From Aplidium turbinatum (taxonomy: Eukaryota; Chordata; Ascidiacea; Aplousobranchia; Polyclinidae): a stretch of DNA of 64,000 nucleotides. Position numbers and translations under genes: made by a program. Positions within the stretch are counted from its first letter, which is position 1. The number at the start of each line of letters is the position of its first letter. The stretch lies in NCBI GenBank assembly GCA_918807975.1, contig OU964918.1:44128477-44192476 (forward strand). The letters run 5' to 3'. This document shows positions 52,125-61,518 of this stretch, piece after piece. The notes under the pieces are model-generated. The model was not told the DNA's origin. It made no database searches and saw only the letters and a list, made by a program, of their open reading frames with translations.

Positions 52125-55100
52125 CTGTAGCAGGAACAGCGCGGGGGAGTCGAAGATATCGGAGGTCGCTTTGTGCTTCGGGGCTTATGACGGCAGCAAA
52201 GGTAGGAGACTATTTTTGTACACAGGTTTGAATTCTCCTTTGTTTCACTGAAAATAAATATGAAAACAAGTTAATCTTGTGTTGTGCCAACACGACAAAA
52301 CTACAACAAATCCTGCGGTGAATAGTTGCAAGTTTAACGCATTTTTAAAGATAAAATAATCATCAAATCGAACGCAAGCCACACGGATATACGAAAATGA
52401 CACGAGAAAGTTTACCAAGTACACCACGCATTCCTCTCCAAGCTGATTAGCGAAGCCACACTTCTTTAAAAAGACCTGACTTACTGTACAGTATTACAAA
52501 AACCTAGCAGCTATTTCCACATATTTTCCAAGCTATGAGAATTAAGTAAACAATTTGCTTGGTACAAAACGCCAACGTTCCAAATCACATAGCCAACGCA
52601 GTGTGTTCGTGCGGTTTTTAGTCCTATTATGAAGTTAAGTGGCTTTGACATTTTTGAAAGCTGCTGTTCATTTAGCGAACATATTCGCTGTTTGTGGACA
52701 TAAACACAGAAACGCGGAAGGTCGATTCATACCAAGTCAGGAAACCGTCCTCTATGTATCTGTTATGATACAAAGTCAAGTGTAGCAATTAAGTTGTTAT
52801 ATCTTCACATCGGAGAACCTTAAATTGACGTTGGAAGTGCACAAAGTCAAATTCATAAATTACTTTTGCGCTGAGGAAGTCTTTTCGACTTTTCTTTGTT
52901 GCGTTGACTTTTTACGGCAGAACTTGGTGATAACGACAAGGAAGATGATAGCGACAGCACTGGCAGTGCCACCGATCACCAGCACGAGGTCGATCCTCGA
53001 AGAACGGGCCTTCACCTCTTCGTTGTGAACAGGAACATGTGGAGAGACGTCAGGTGCATCTGCTGTGCAGAAAATTTGGTAAAATTCGTCCTTCTTACAT
53101 TGATTCAACGTCTGAAGATCTTGAATCGATGTAAACAGGACAGATTTTGCTAGCTTGGGAAGGCTTAGCGTTCTTAAATAGTCAAGAGGCATGACATAAA
53201 TGATTAAATTTCGGCAGTAATAAAATATCAACACGAACAATCGTCTGTCAGGATGCGTTAAGCTAATAAATGAAGTACCGTCGATAAATCAATGCCAAGA
53301 AACTGGTTTTGAAGACATGGAAGTTTTAACATTTGCGCGCATTCCGCGTGACTTACAGGTGTGTACTTCTCATGATCTGTCACAAAATAATGTAAATTCG
53401 CTTTATCACTCACTACAGAATGACAATGACTTAGGAAAATTTAGGACTGATTGGCATCCATAATATTGCATTTATTTTTTACTAGGAGGAAGAAAAAAAG
53501 TTTTGCATTTTCTTATCAGAAAAAGACTGAGTTGAGTGCAAATCATTTTCCTTCAATTAGACATTGGGCTGCTTTGAATCAAATAATTAAAGCTAAAAAA
53601 ATTGTATCAAGCAGTAATTTTCTAATCGCCGGTTGGCAGGCAGGCCACCATTTGCAGTAAGTGGTGGCTTGAAAGTTTTGTTTCGACGACAAAGCGTCAT
53701 AATGACTTGATTAATAAGCCAGTAGACGACAGCGCCTTGAAAAGCGAGACTTGAAATCCATCAGTGAATCACTTTCTCCTCTGTTATTTATTATTGTGAA
53801 CTTTGAAAAAGAGTCCTAGGTAGGTTTAATGGAGCGCTGAAGCCGTCATGTTTATGGTGTAACCAAATTTAGCTGGCTTGCCTTTGATTCGTCATAGAGA
53901 CCTGTTGCACCGTCAGGAAAAAAACTTAAATTGGAAACAACACTTCAAATCGAATATTCAACGAAAAAAAGAGTGGTTCACCATAAATAAAGAGATTTAC
54001 ATGAGCGAGCAAACACCTGCGCTAGAAAACTATATTCAATTGCTATCCTAAGTACAAACAACGGTAAACAAGTTCAAGATTAAAATCTCTCAACTGTGCC
54101 AAAGCGATATATAATTGCACGTGAAAAAAGATTCGAGCATTTTTCAGCTGCAACTTACATTGTCATTGACCGTAAATTTGTCGCTAAGGCTTATAGAAAA
54201 CCATCTTACTATGACAATGAATGAAGAGGTTTCATTAAAATGTTACTTCTTCGCCAGCTGTCGTTCTCATGCGCCGTAGCAAACTCAACAATATCCTATT
54301 GGAGAACTCAAATAACCATAAAAATGTCGTATTTACGTTTATTGAGACGTTTTTTCAATCTTAAAGTTACCGGTATCTGTTCGTCTGCGAAGTGAACTAG
54401 TTTAGCTCAAGGCGATCCCTCAAACAACAACAAAGCTCTCAACATGTAATCACGTTTCAAGAACGAAGCCACTTTGCTAAATTGCAGAACATCGTTTTAT
54501 CAACAGTTGAAAGTCATATTTGACAACACAAAACTATTTACCAAACCCTGTTATTTTTCCACTTAAAACTTGGAAGAAATTTCGCTTGGGCGTCGATTGA
54601 ATTTAAATTTAGGGTTGTCGGTCAGCTTTGATGTTTAAATAAGTTTCTTCCAAGGCAGTAAAATCCGTCATTTTTTACATTAATTCAACGTCTACAGACG
54701 TTAAATGAGTATGAAAATGACGGAATTTGCTATCTGGGTTGCTGTCCGCAAGAGCAACCGGCTAGTAAGTCAATTTTTTTTGAAAAATTACAGCACAACA
54801 CCAAGCCAATCAAAAGAAAAAGTGGAGTAATTCTCAAAAAAACGAAGCCAGCCGGAAAATTGAAAAATTACTTGACAAACTATAGCGCTGAGAAGGCAAA
54901 AATTGACGTAAATTTTTCAAGTTTCACAAGGCTTGACAAAACTGGAATCTAATGGTGAAAATTAAAAACCTTTTGGTTCAGTTGCAGTTTTTCTTACTTT
55001 CTTAAAAGCTGCCAAGTGAAGCTAAAGAAATTAAAACAAAACTGCAGAAACTAAAACTGATGAGCCACAAACAAATGTTATTTATATGTTTAAAAACTAA

Positions 55101-58100
55101 AATGTTTTTTTAACACCAGTGCCACAATTTGGTTGCAGAAACTTTCAGTGCAGTCAGGACTTTTTCAAATCACAACTTATGAAAACCAAATCAGCAAATC
55201 AGCCTCTTTTTGTATGAATCGCTGCCTCTGCAGGCGACGAATCAACGTAAAAAGACATTGATTTACACACTGTAAACGTTTTCAAAATAGCTTACCGAAT
55301 GCAGGATATAAAGCGTCATTGCTGGGATCGCTGGGCAGGTCCACTGATGTTTGAGGACGGATTATGTCGACGTCAGTCTCCTTGTCCCGCACTATTCGAA
55401 ACTTTAAAGCTTGAGATTCCGGCGAATTTCCCACAGAGTTGTAGGCCTGCGCAGAGGGTTTTGTGAACAAAACTTCAATGCATGAATAGATGAGACCAGG
55501 ACTGTGAAGTCGAAAGAATTCCGTAGTGTCAGGAGTGGGACCTCAGCAGTCGGGTATATTTGATCCGACCCCAGATAGAACAATTTAGGCAGAAAAGGCT
55601 GCTATTTTTACATCGTTTGAACATCGCTAGATATTGAAATAATGTAACAACGGCAACGTTTGCTGACTGGCCTTTTTCCAGAATTTCAGAATGCATATTG
55701 CAATGACAAAGGATATTGTCACAAAAGTACTTGTAACTATTGCAATTCTGTCAGAATAACCAGGCCGAAGTGTGATTTGATCTGGTAGAAAAAAAAATAC
55801 TTTGGTTTTACCTGCAATTTGACAGAATACATTTGGCCGCGCAACGGCTCTTTGATCACATATGACGTCACGGAAGGGTTTCGGATGCGTTTTCTTCCTC
55901 GTTTTTCTTTCGTATTGTATTTTAAGAGAAAACCATCGAACGAGGCTTCATCATACTGCAAATCAAGTAACACCAGTTGTAGATATTACAAAAAAATGAT
56001 AAGGCTTCGTTTGACTGATAAAACTGGCAGAGAAACATTGACATCCCATCTTTAGTAGCCAAGAAAATTGTCATATTGTCCTTCTGTATCGCTTCAACAT
56101 CCAGCCTCGTCAAAGAAACGAAACAGGTTATTTCTATTAAGTAGAAGTCAAATCAACTCCAAAACTTCTTGCTGTGTGAGTTATTTTTGTTTATTGAGTA
56201 GTACTGTATATTTTTGTTTTCTTCGCCAGCAAAAAAACGAATAAACTGAAATTACTTCAGAGGAATGAAAAACTCAGTGGATCAGAATTAACTAAAAACA
56301 CTAAATTGTAACCAAAACAGTTGTCATATACGACGCATAAAGTGGAAATTAAGTAGCCACAACAATAACAGATCAATTACAACAACTACTCTCGTGTTTG
56401 CGATAAACTAGTGAATATAACTCTCGACTAAGGTTCCAAGTGAACTTGTACAACCTGCAAAAACCGCTAATTATGTTACTCAAGTTTGATCGAACAGCAC
56501 GGTATCAGAAAGTAGTGCAAGAATTAACTAATTGCGTACCATCCAGTGGATGACAAGACTGCGATTTTCCATGGCAACGTGGGTGACGAGTGGAGCGGTG
56601 GACGGTTCTTTTCGAGCAAAGGAATTGGTGCTGTGCGGGCTCGTGCTCTGCGAAGGAACTGACTCCCCAATAGCGTTCACAGCAATGATTCGGAATTTAT
56701 AGGACGCACCTGCGTGAGGAAAAGCGGATAGAGAAAGTTAAACGCGACGGAGAACTTTGAAAGCAGTTGTCTGAGTGATAGAAAAGTGAAATTCATTATA
56801 ACGAACAAAAACCGGTGATCGCGGTTTCATTCCCGGTTAGCAAAATCTGTCCGTACAAAGAACAGATTCTGCGAACTGGTATAAGACCGCCGAGTGTCAT
56901 TTACCAACATGACATCACGACTTAATCACGATAAACCATGTGTTGATATGCGCCAATTGTTTCATTCCGAACAATTACTCTCAAAGATTGTGAGCAAATA
57001 CTTCACAGATCAGATTGACTTTTGTTTATATTTGGTTTTCAGCTGTTTTTACCGTGCGGCCACAATTCAGGATTCATTGACTGACCGCGTTGGATCGGCA
57101 CAAGTTGCATGGGATCTCGCAGTAACACAAAATTAATTTTCTCACACAATGTGGAGTGGCGGCGAAGTTATTTTCTCATGTTATTTTTTTATGAGATATA
57201 AATTAAATAGCAAAATGTGTGCTCTTTTTCGCTTGCCGACCGTTCTGTGATGTCATTCAGCAACACGAGAGATGAATTCCAACTTGTATTCAAATCACAC
57301 TGAGCTATTACGTCACAATTGCACATTCTCGAGAAATAAACAATCGAACAAAATCAGACAAAGACCGAGGAACAGACGCATTACGGATCGAGTAACAATT
57401 TAACAACGTTGTCTGAGTAAGAAGCCAGTGGATTGGAAAAATGGGAGTTACACTGATGCCAGGCCACAAATATTGAGTAATCTCAAAGCTTAATAAATTT
57501 ACTTTAAAACCGGCAGTCAAAAAGACGTTAAGCTAACATGAAACTTACGTCGTGTGGCTGTGAGCATGCAAAACACTTCTCCAAATAGAAAAAAACCTAT
57601 TTTATTCAAATTCATGACGTCGAATAGTCACTGAGATCAAAGCAGTTGCAGCGCACAAACTAGTTCGATGAAAAATACATCACCTCTTTTTAGCCCGCTG
57701 AGAGTGTGAGTTCGTGTACCAGGAGGAAGGATTTCTTTTTTCGTTTTCCACCCTCTTTTACCGTGGCCCAAAGAACGAATTTGAATCTATAAAAAGAGAT
57801 TACATGTCTTGAGTTTCTTGATACGATTTGTAATCCGCTCAAGCACAAACTGTACAAGGTTTCACGCAGCAACGGATCCTGCTGTCATACTTGTCATGAA
57901 GATAAGCAAGGCAAGAGTAAAAGTAAAGGCTTAAACAGGGTGCTTGTTTGATGGAATGTGAGCTGAAACGTACAAAATGAACAGTTTAATTGTGGAAGAA
58001 TAAATCCCGATAGGCGACCAAGAATTCCAGTTTCCAACTTCTGACCATGCCAGCTACAAGTATGTGCCACACTACCCAAACAGTTATTCTTCTGTGTTTT

Positions 58101-61100
58101 GAACTTTTAAAAGATTTTTCCACCTCTCTCGTTCATTAGCGTGGTGATTTATCGCTTAATGACTTAATAAGGTTAATGACATAAAATAAACTGATATGAA
58201 CATCTCAAAGTAGGAACGAACGATCCATAACATGAGTTTCTTCTGCGAGATAAAGTCATCATATTGAAAACCGATGGAACTCCATTGTCAAATGTTTCTC
58301 AGTCAATAAACACGGCACGAACAAAGAAGACAAGCACAAGCTTCGGAATGTCGTTAATTTGACAGATAAAAATGACTCACTTCAGCAAACATCGATTTCA
58401 TATAGAATACTAATAGAAAGGGTGTCAGTTTACATTCGCATAAACAAAGGCTTTTGCAAGCTCAGGGGAATTATCCTAAGCGGATTTCATTCACCAACAA
58501 GCCAATTTCTGGATCGAGGTGCAAACGTGAGAAAATCCACAGTCCACAAATTCTTTCAGTTCATTCAACATCTGTAGACGTTGAATCAACACGCGTAATA
58601 AGTTTTCTCTGCCACAAAATTCATGGCAAAAAAGTACAAAGTCAATTCGGTGCCATTGCTGCGCATAGTTTCCAGCACAGAATTAGACAATTGTGTAAGA
58701 CTATAGAAAAGGGTTTACACATGCTTCAACGGCAAATATGTCCCTCTGCTTCGAAGCAAAAAATAGTCTATTTTCAACCTCAAACTGTCTGTCATTCACA
58801 TAGAATCCGACAGAAAAAAAATCTCGCATCTGCGCAATCACAGTTGAAACGTTTTAACAAACGTAGCATTGAATAGAAACTCAGAACCCGATCACGGTTG
58901 ATTGGGTTGCTGGTCTTTTGCAGCCGATGATAGTTTTCAAACGCATTTAGTTTTGCTGCAACTGGCGTCAAGCCTACTGCCTACATGCCATTTGGATAAT
59001 TAACTGCACAGACATTGATTGAGCACATCGTTGAGAGGCTCTTGAGGTGTTTGAACAAAAACTGGCTCAGATGTGAATGCTTGCACATCGAATTCTTCGA
59101 CCCGACTTCAAGTTGGAAATCAAACAATTCAAGGCCTTGAAAGTTAGCTCAGTTCTGTTAATCTGAAATCGCTTGAACAAGCAAAAGCCCACAGTTTTTG
59201 TTTGCCACTTTGTGACTGCCAACGAAATAGACGTCATCCCAAAATCACCGCGCTAAAATGTAGACCTGGCGAAACCTATACTATTTACGGTCAACCATCA
59301 AAATATTGGGTTGAAGATTACATTTCTAACACAACACTTTCAACAACAAAGTACAGACATTAATAAAATAACCACGACCAGTGTCAACACCCCAAAATGT
59401 TTCAAATTGGCAAAATGACATCTAATTACGCTGATGAATGACTTTGAACGGTTTGGTGGCTCATATTAATTAGTTTATGTCTAAGCTGACAGGCCAAACG
59501 TGTGATCGGAAATTTGCGCATTTAGATGTCTCTGACCGCAAACTGTAGCCGAGATTGAGTTTCAGCGCTGGAAGATAAGAGGAAAACAAACGGAATAGAA
59601 TCGACCGCTAAATTTAATAAAGTTTTACACAGCCAAGCTGGATAATCGCATCAGGTTACAAAGTGAACTAAAACTGACTCGACAGTCGAGAGGAGAATAA
59701 CACTGTTTAACAAAATTGTTTTTTTCTTGCATGGAGTTTGAGGAGTCTGCTACTATTCGGTGAGTCCGATTCGGTGAGTTCCTAACCTCTAACCCCTAAC
59801 CCTAAAACGGCAATAATAACTAGGCTACGATACCCAATAATTTAAAAAAAAATTGAAAAAATCACCGAATGGGGATCGGACTCACCGAAACGGGCCATTC
59901 CGAAGTTTGAGAAGTGATTTAGGGTAATTTTGGGGTGCTGAATCCGAATCTGAGCTCAGATCTGGTTTGGGAGATCCACAAGACCACAAAGATGAGCTAC
60001 TTCTGCCTTGTAAACGTCAAGAGATTTCAAGAAAAACATCATTCAAACATTTCAACGATAAAACAATGAAAAAAAACGGCGACTTTTGCAGGCTGGGTGA
60101 CGACACAGCGACAATTTAAACACTTTTCTAGCAATCTCTTACGGTGATATGAGAAGCACCCAGTGCATCCGAGTGTTGATGGAAAAGCAAATAATGAATT
60201 CAAAGCATTCAATTGAAGCGATAGTTGAAAGACAGAAAAACACACATTCATGCAAACGCAATCCTTCGCTGGTATGTTAAACTTAAGTTAAAAGATATTT
60301 TTTGCTTATTCAAGTTACCAAACACACATATTTTCAACACTTCTGTCACATTTACGTTGCCAAACGCAAATCAACCCAGATCACAAAACATTGGGAAATT
60401 TTACAAAAGACTTTAATCTTTCTAAAAATAGGTCATGTTTCAATAGAAACGAATTATGACATGTAATTGTACACACAATGGCGACTCTTATTTGAAAAAA
60501 GATAATCGTTACCTTGTAGCCCGTGATAGGGGAACCTCCATTCGAACGGGGACGCCACATAAGCGAGACAGATGTCGGCGATGTGTTCTTCACAGACGGT
60601 AACGACGGTGCACCTGGGACTTGTGCTGTAAAATTACAGCCGATTAAATGTCATTCTTCTTCGAACAATAAACTAAATACATGCTTGAGAAACACTTCAT
60701 TTATTTTAGAAAAGAAAATCGCTCGAGATACGAGCTCTTGTTCAGCGGACGCAGTGTAATTGTAGATTGCCGTAAAATGAAAATACGAATTTGTGACAAT
60801 CGGATACCTGGTCACGGGATACAAACACGAAGGCGACGAACGAAAAAAAGGCCGCTTCTCAATAAGCAAACGTTATTTTTGCATTAACCAGATGCCTTGA
60901 GATGTTCTAATGAACGTAAACACGTTTATGTGTCTCGCTGTGTTCACAACCAGGAAAGCAAGTAAGCTATACGTGCATGGCATCGACGCTTTCCCTGGAG
61001 ACGACGTAATAAAACACCAGGCCTTTCATTTGGCTTCGGAACTGATGGTTAAAACTGTTTTTCAATTCGGCACTACATCGGAAAATGCTGAGCAAAATCA

Positions 61101-61518
61101 ATCAAACCAATGGATCATCACAAGCCACAATTTCAATCGTTTTTCATGGTTATGCGGCTACAAGTGAGAAACAGTGATGATTCCAAAACTTTTCACTACA
61201 TCCCCGATACGCAAGTGATCTTTGAAAAAAATGAATATACATCGTAACTTATCTGGCAGCGAATTGAAACTCTGCCCCAGACAGAAAAATCCGTCATTTT
61301 TGCATTGATTCAACATCCGCAGACGTTGAATTAATTTAAAAGTGACGGATTTTGCTGTCTTGGGCGTTACACTTTCAGTCAAGACAGAAAGCGTGGTGAA
61401 AGCAAGTTACCTTTCGAAGTGCTATTGGAACTTCTCCGATTTGGCTTTTTGTTTCCTTTTTTATTTAAAACCTGTGAAGAAAAGCTCAAGAGCGGCTTCT
61501 TAGGTTTTTCCTGTTCAG
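51344..61518 (-). CDS. CDON/BOC-like fibronectin III receptor, last eight exons
   Basis: The exons, in transcript order, are 61411-61518, 60513-60625, 57684-57786, 56540-56709, 55812-55955, 55296-55446, 52864-53062 and 51344-52124, all in compatible phase. They encode a Lys-rich linker, a fibronectin III domain (PGAPSLPSVKNTSPTSVSLM; NGGSPITGYK; YKFRIIAVNAIGES), a second one (YDEASFDGFLLKYNT; AYNSVGNSPESQALKF), a juxtamembrane stretch, one transmembrane helix (LVLVIGGTASAVAIIFLVVI) with basic stop-transfer, and a tail of about 290 residues rich in Ser, Thr, Pro and His. GGSPIT.(F/Y)K and the last-two-domain layout match CDON/BOC, surface co-receptors for Hedgehog with roles in myogenesis and patterning. 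The Ig domains and first FnIII would be upstream, outside the window. Another neuronal FnIII receptor is the alternative. Confidence 0.85.
51480..51790 (-). repeat. Coding minisatellite in the receptor tail
   Basis: Degenerate units of about 30 bp encode SSSTPP, HSSLTSP, SRHSSST and similar, at least eight times. On the plus strand it shows as repeated GTGGAGGAGCTG.GG.G. Confidence 0.75.
52864..53062 (-). CDS. CDON/BOC-like exon: transmembrane helix
   Basis: The acceptor is CTGCACAG|CA and the donor AAAA|GTAATT. It encodes a stalk, then IDLVLVIGGTASAVAIIFLV and VITKFCRKK, a single helix followed by basic residues. This sets the C-terminus inside the cell. Confidence 0.9.
53076..53160. repeat. 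Palindromic MITE, copy 3
   Basis: AAATTCGTCCTTCTTACATT, GATTCAACGTCTGAAGATCT, TGAATCGATGTAAACAGGAC, then AGATTTTGCTAGCTTGGG. It starts 14 bp from an exon of the CDON/BOC-like gene. Confidence 0.7.
54650..54738. repeat. Palindromic MITE, copy 4
   Basis: AAATCCGTCATTTTTTACAT, TAATTCAACGTCTACAGACG, then ATGAAAATGACGGAATTTGC and TATCTGGG. The outer arms CCGTCATTTT and AAAATGACGG are perfectly complementary. Confidence 0.8.
55199..55255. repeat. Palindromic MITE, short diverged copy
   Basis: TGAATCGCTGCCTCTGCAGG then CGACGAATCAACGTAAAAAG keeps the CTGCAG centre and TTGATTC-like arms, but the outer parts are poor. Confidence 0.45.
55296..55446 (-). CDS. CDON/BOC-like exon: FnIII end and stalk
   Basis: The acceptor is CTGCGCAG|GCC and the donor TTCG|GTAAGC. 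AYNSVGNSPESQALKFRIVR closes the domain; an acidic stalk (DPSNDALYPAF) follows. Confidence 0.88.
55571..55672. repeat. Palindromic MITE, variant form
   Basis: TATTTTTACATCGTTTGAAC, ATCGCTAGATATTGAAATAA, then TGTAACAACGGCAACGTTTG and CTGACTGG. Same variant as at 50741. Confidence 0.6.
55812..55955 (-). CDS. CDON/BOC-like exon: second FnIII core
   Basis: The acceptor is TTGATTTGCAG|TAT and the donor TTGCAG|GTAAAA, phase 0 at both ends. YDEASFDGFLLKYNTKEKRG, then SYVIKEPLRGQMYSVKLQ, gives strands C to F. Confidence 0.85.
56540..56709 (-). CDS. CDON/BOC-like exon: FnIII end and next domain start
   Basis: The acceptor is CACGCAG|GTGCG and the donor TGGATG|GTACGC. It encodes ASYKFRIIAVNAIGESVPSQ, a linker, then STAPLVTHVAMENRSLVIHW. 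The Tyr-x-Phe-Arg-x-x-Ala-x-Asn block is the FnIII F strand. Confidence 0.9.
57684..57786 (-). CDS. CDON/BOC-like exon: FnIII middle
   Basis: The acceptor is TTTTTATAG|ATT and the donor AGAG|GTGATG (phase 1). IQIRSLGHGKRGWKTKKEIL, PPGTRTHTLSGLKR: strands C' to E with the Trp and the L.GL turn. Phase and length fit exactly between its neighbours. Confidence 0.82.
57787..59742 (-). other. Intron of the CDON/BOC-like gene
   Basis: The long intron upstream of exon 57684-57786. No other exon recognised. It holds one diverged palindromic MITE. Confidence 0.4.
58540..58615. repeat. Palindromic MITE, diverged copy
   Basis: The centre TTCAACATCTGTAGACGTTG then AATCAAC is clear; the flanks are weak (ACGCGTAATAAGTTTTCTCT). 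Confidence 0.5.
59743..59903. mobile_element. Small MITE with telomere-like inside
   Basis: TTCGGTGAGTCCGA occurs near the left and its inverse TCGGACTCACCGAA near the right, with a second inner pair TTCGGTGA/TCACCGAA. AGTTTGAG at 59735-59742 and 59904-59911 may be the target duplication. Inside is CTAACCTCTAACCCCTAACC. Confidence 0.6.
59912..59990. mobile_element. Fragment of the 45518-type transposon end
   Basis: GGGTAATTTTGGGGTGCTGA then ATCCGAATCTGAGCTCAGAT aligns with the terminal repeat of 45518-47588 (AACTTTGGGGCGCTGAATCT...GAACTCAGATT). The small MITE appears to have inserted into or beside it. Confidence 0.6.
60020..60103. repeat. Palindromic MITE, decayed copy
   Basis: AAACATTTCAACGATAAAAC, then AAAAAAAACGGCGACTTTTG and CAGGCTGGG, keeps one arm of the GTTGCCG variant. 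The other arm is barely visible. Confidence 0.35.
60513..60625 (-). CDS. CDON/BOC-like exon: FnIII first half
   Basis: The acceptor is TTTTACAG|CA and the donor TACAAG|GTAACG. QVPGAPSLPSVKNTSPTSVS and LMWRPRSNGGSPITGYK form strands A to C of a fibronectin III domain, with the expected Pro, Trp and GG.PI.GY. Confidence 0.9.
61276..61364. repeat. Palindromic MITE, copy 5
   Basis: CCCAGACAGAAAAATCCGTC, ATTTTTGCATTGATTCAACA, TCCGCAGACGTTGAATTAAT, then AAAAGTGACGGATTTTGCTG and TCTTGGG. Full-length, about 45 bp from an exon. Confidence 0.8.
61411..61518 (-). CDS. CDON/BOC-like exon: Lys-rich linker
   Basis: The acceptor is AATATTTGCAG|CT and the donor AAAG|GTAACT. It encodes EQEKPKKPLLSFSSQVLNKK and GNKKPNRRSSNSTSK, a basic, low-complexity linker. 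It is in phase with the next exon, which supports it despite weak conservation. Confidence 0.65.

Noticed and set aside
58454-58876. Open frame of 140 codons (+)
   Set aside because: It runs through a palindromic MITE copy and lies in an intron of the opposite-strand gene. Composition is that of random translation.
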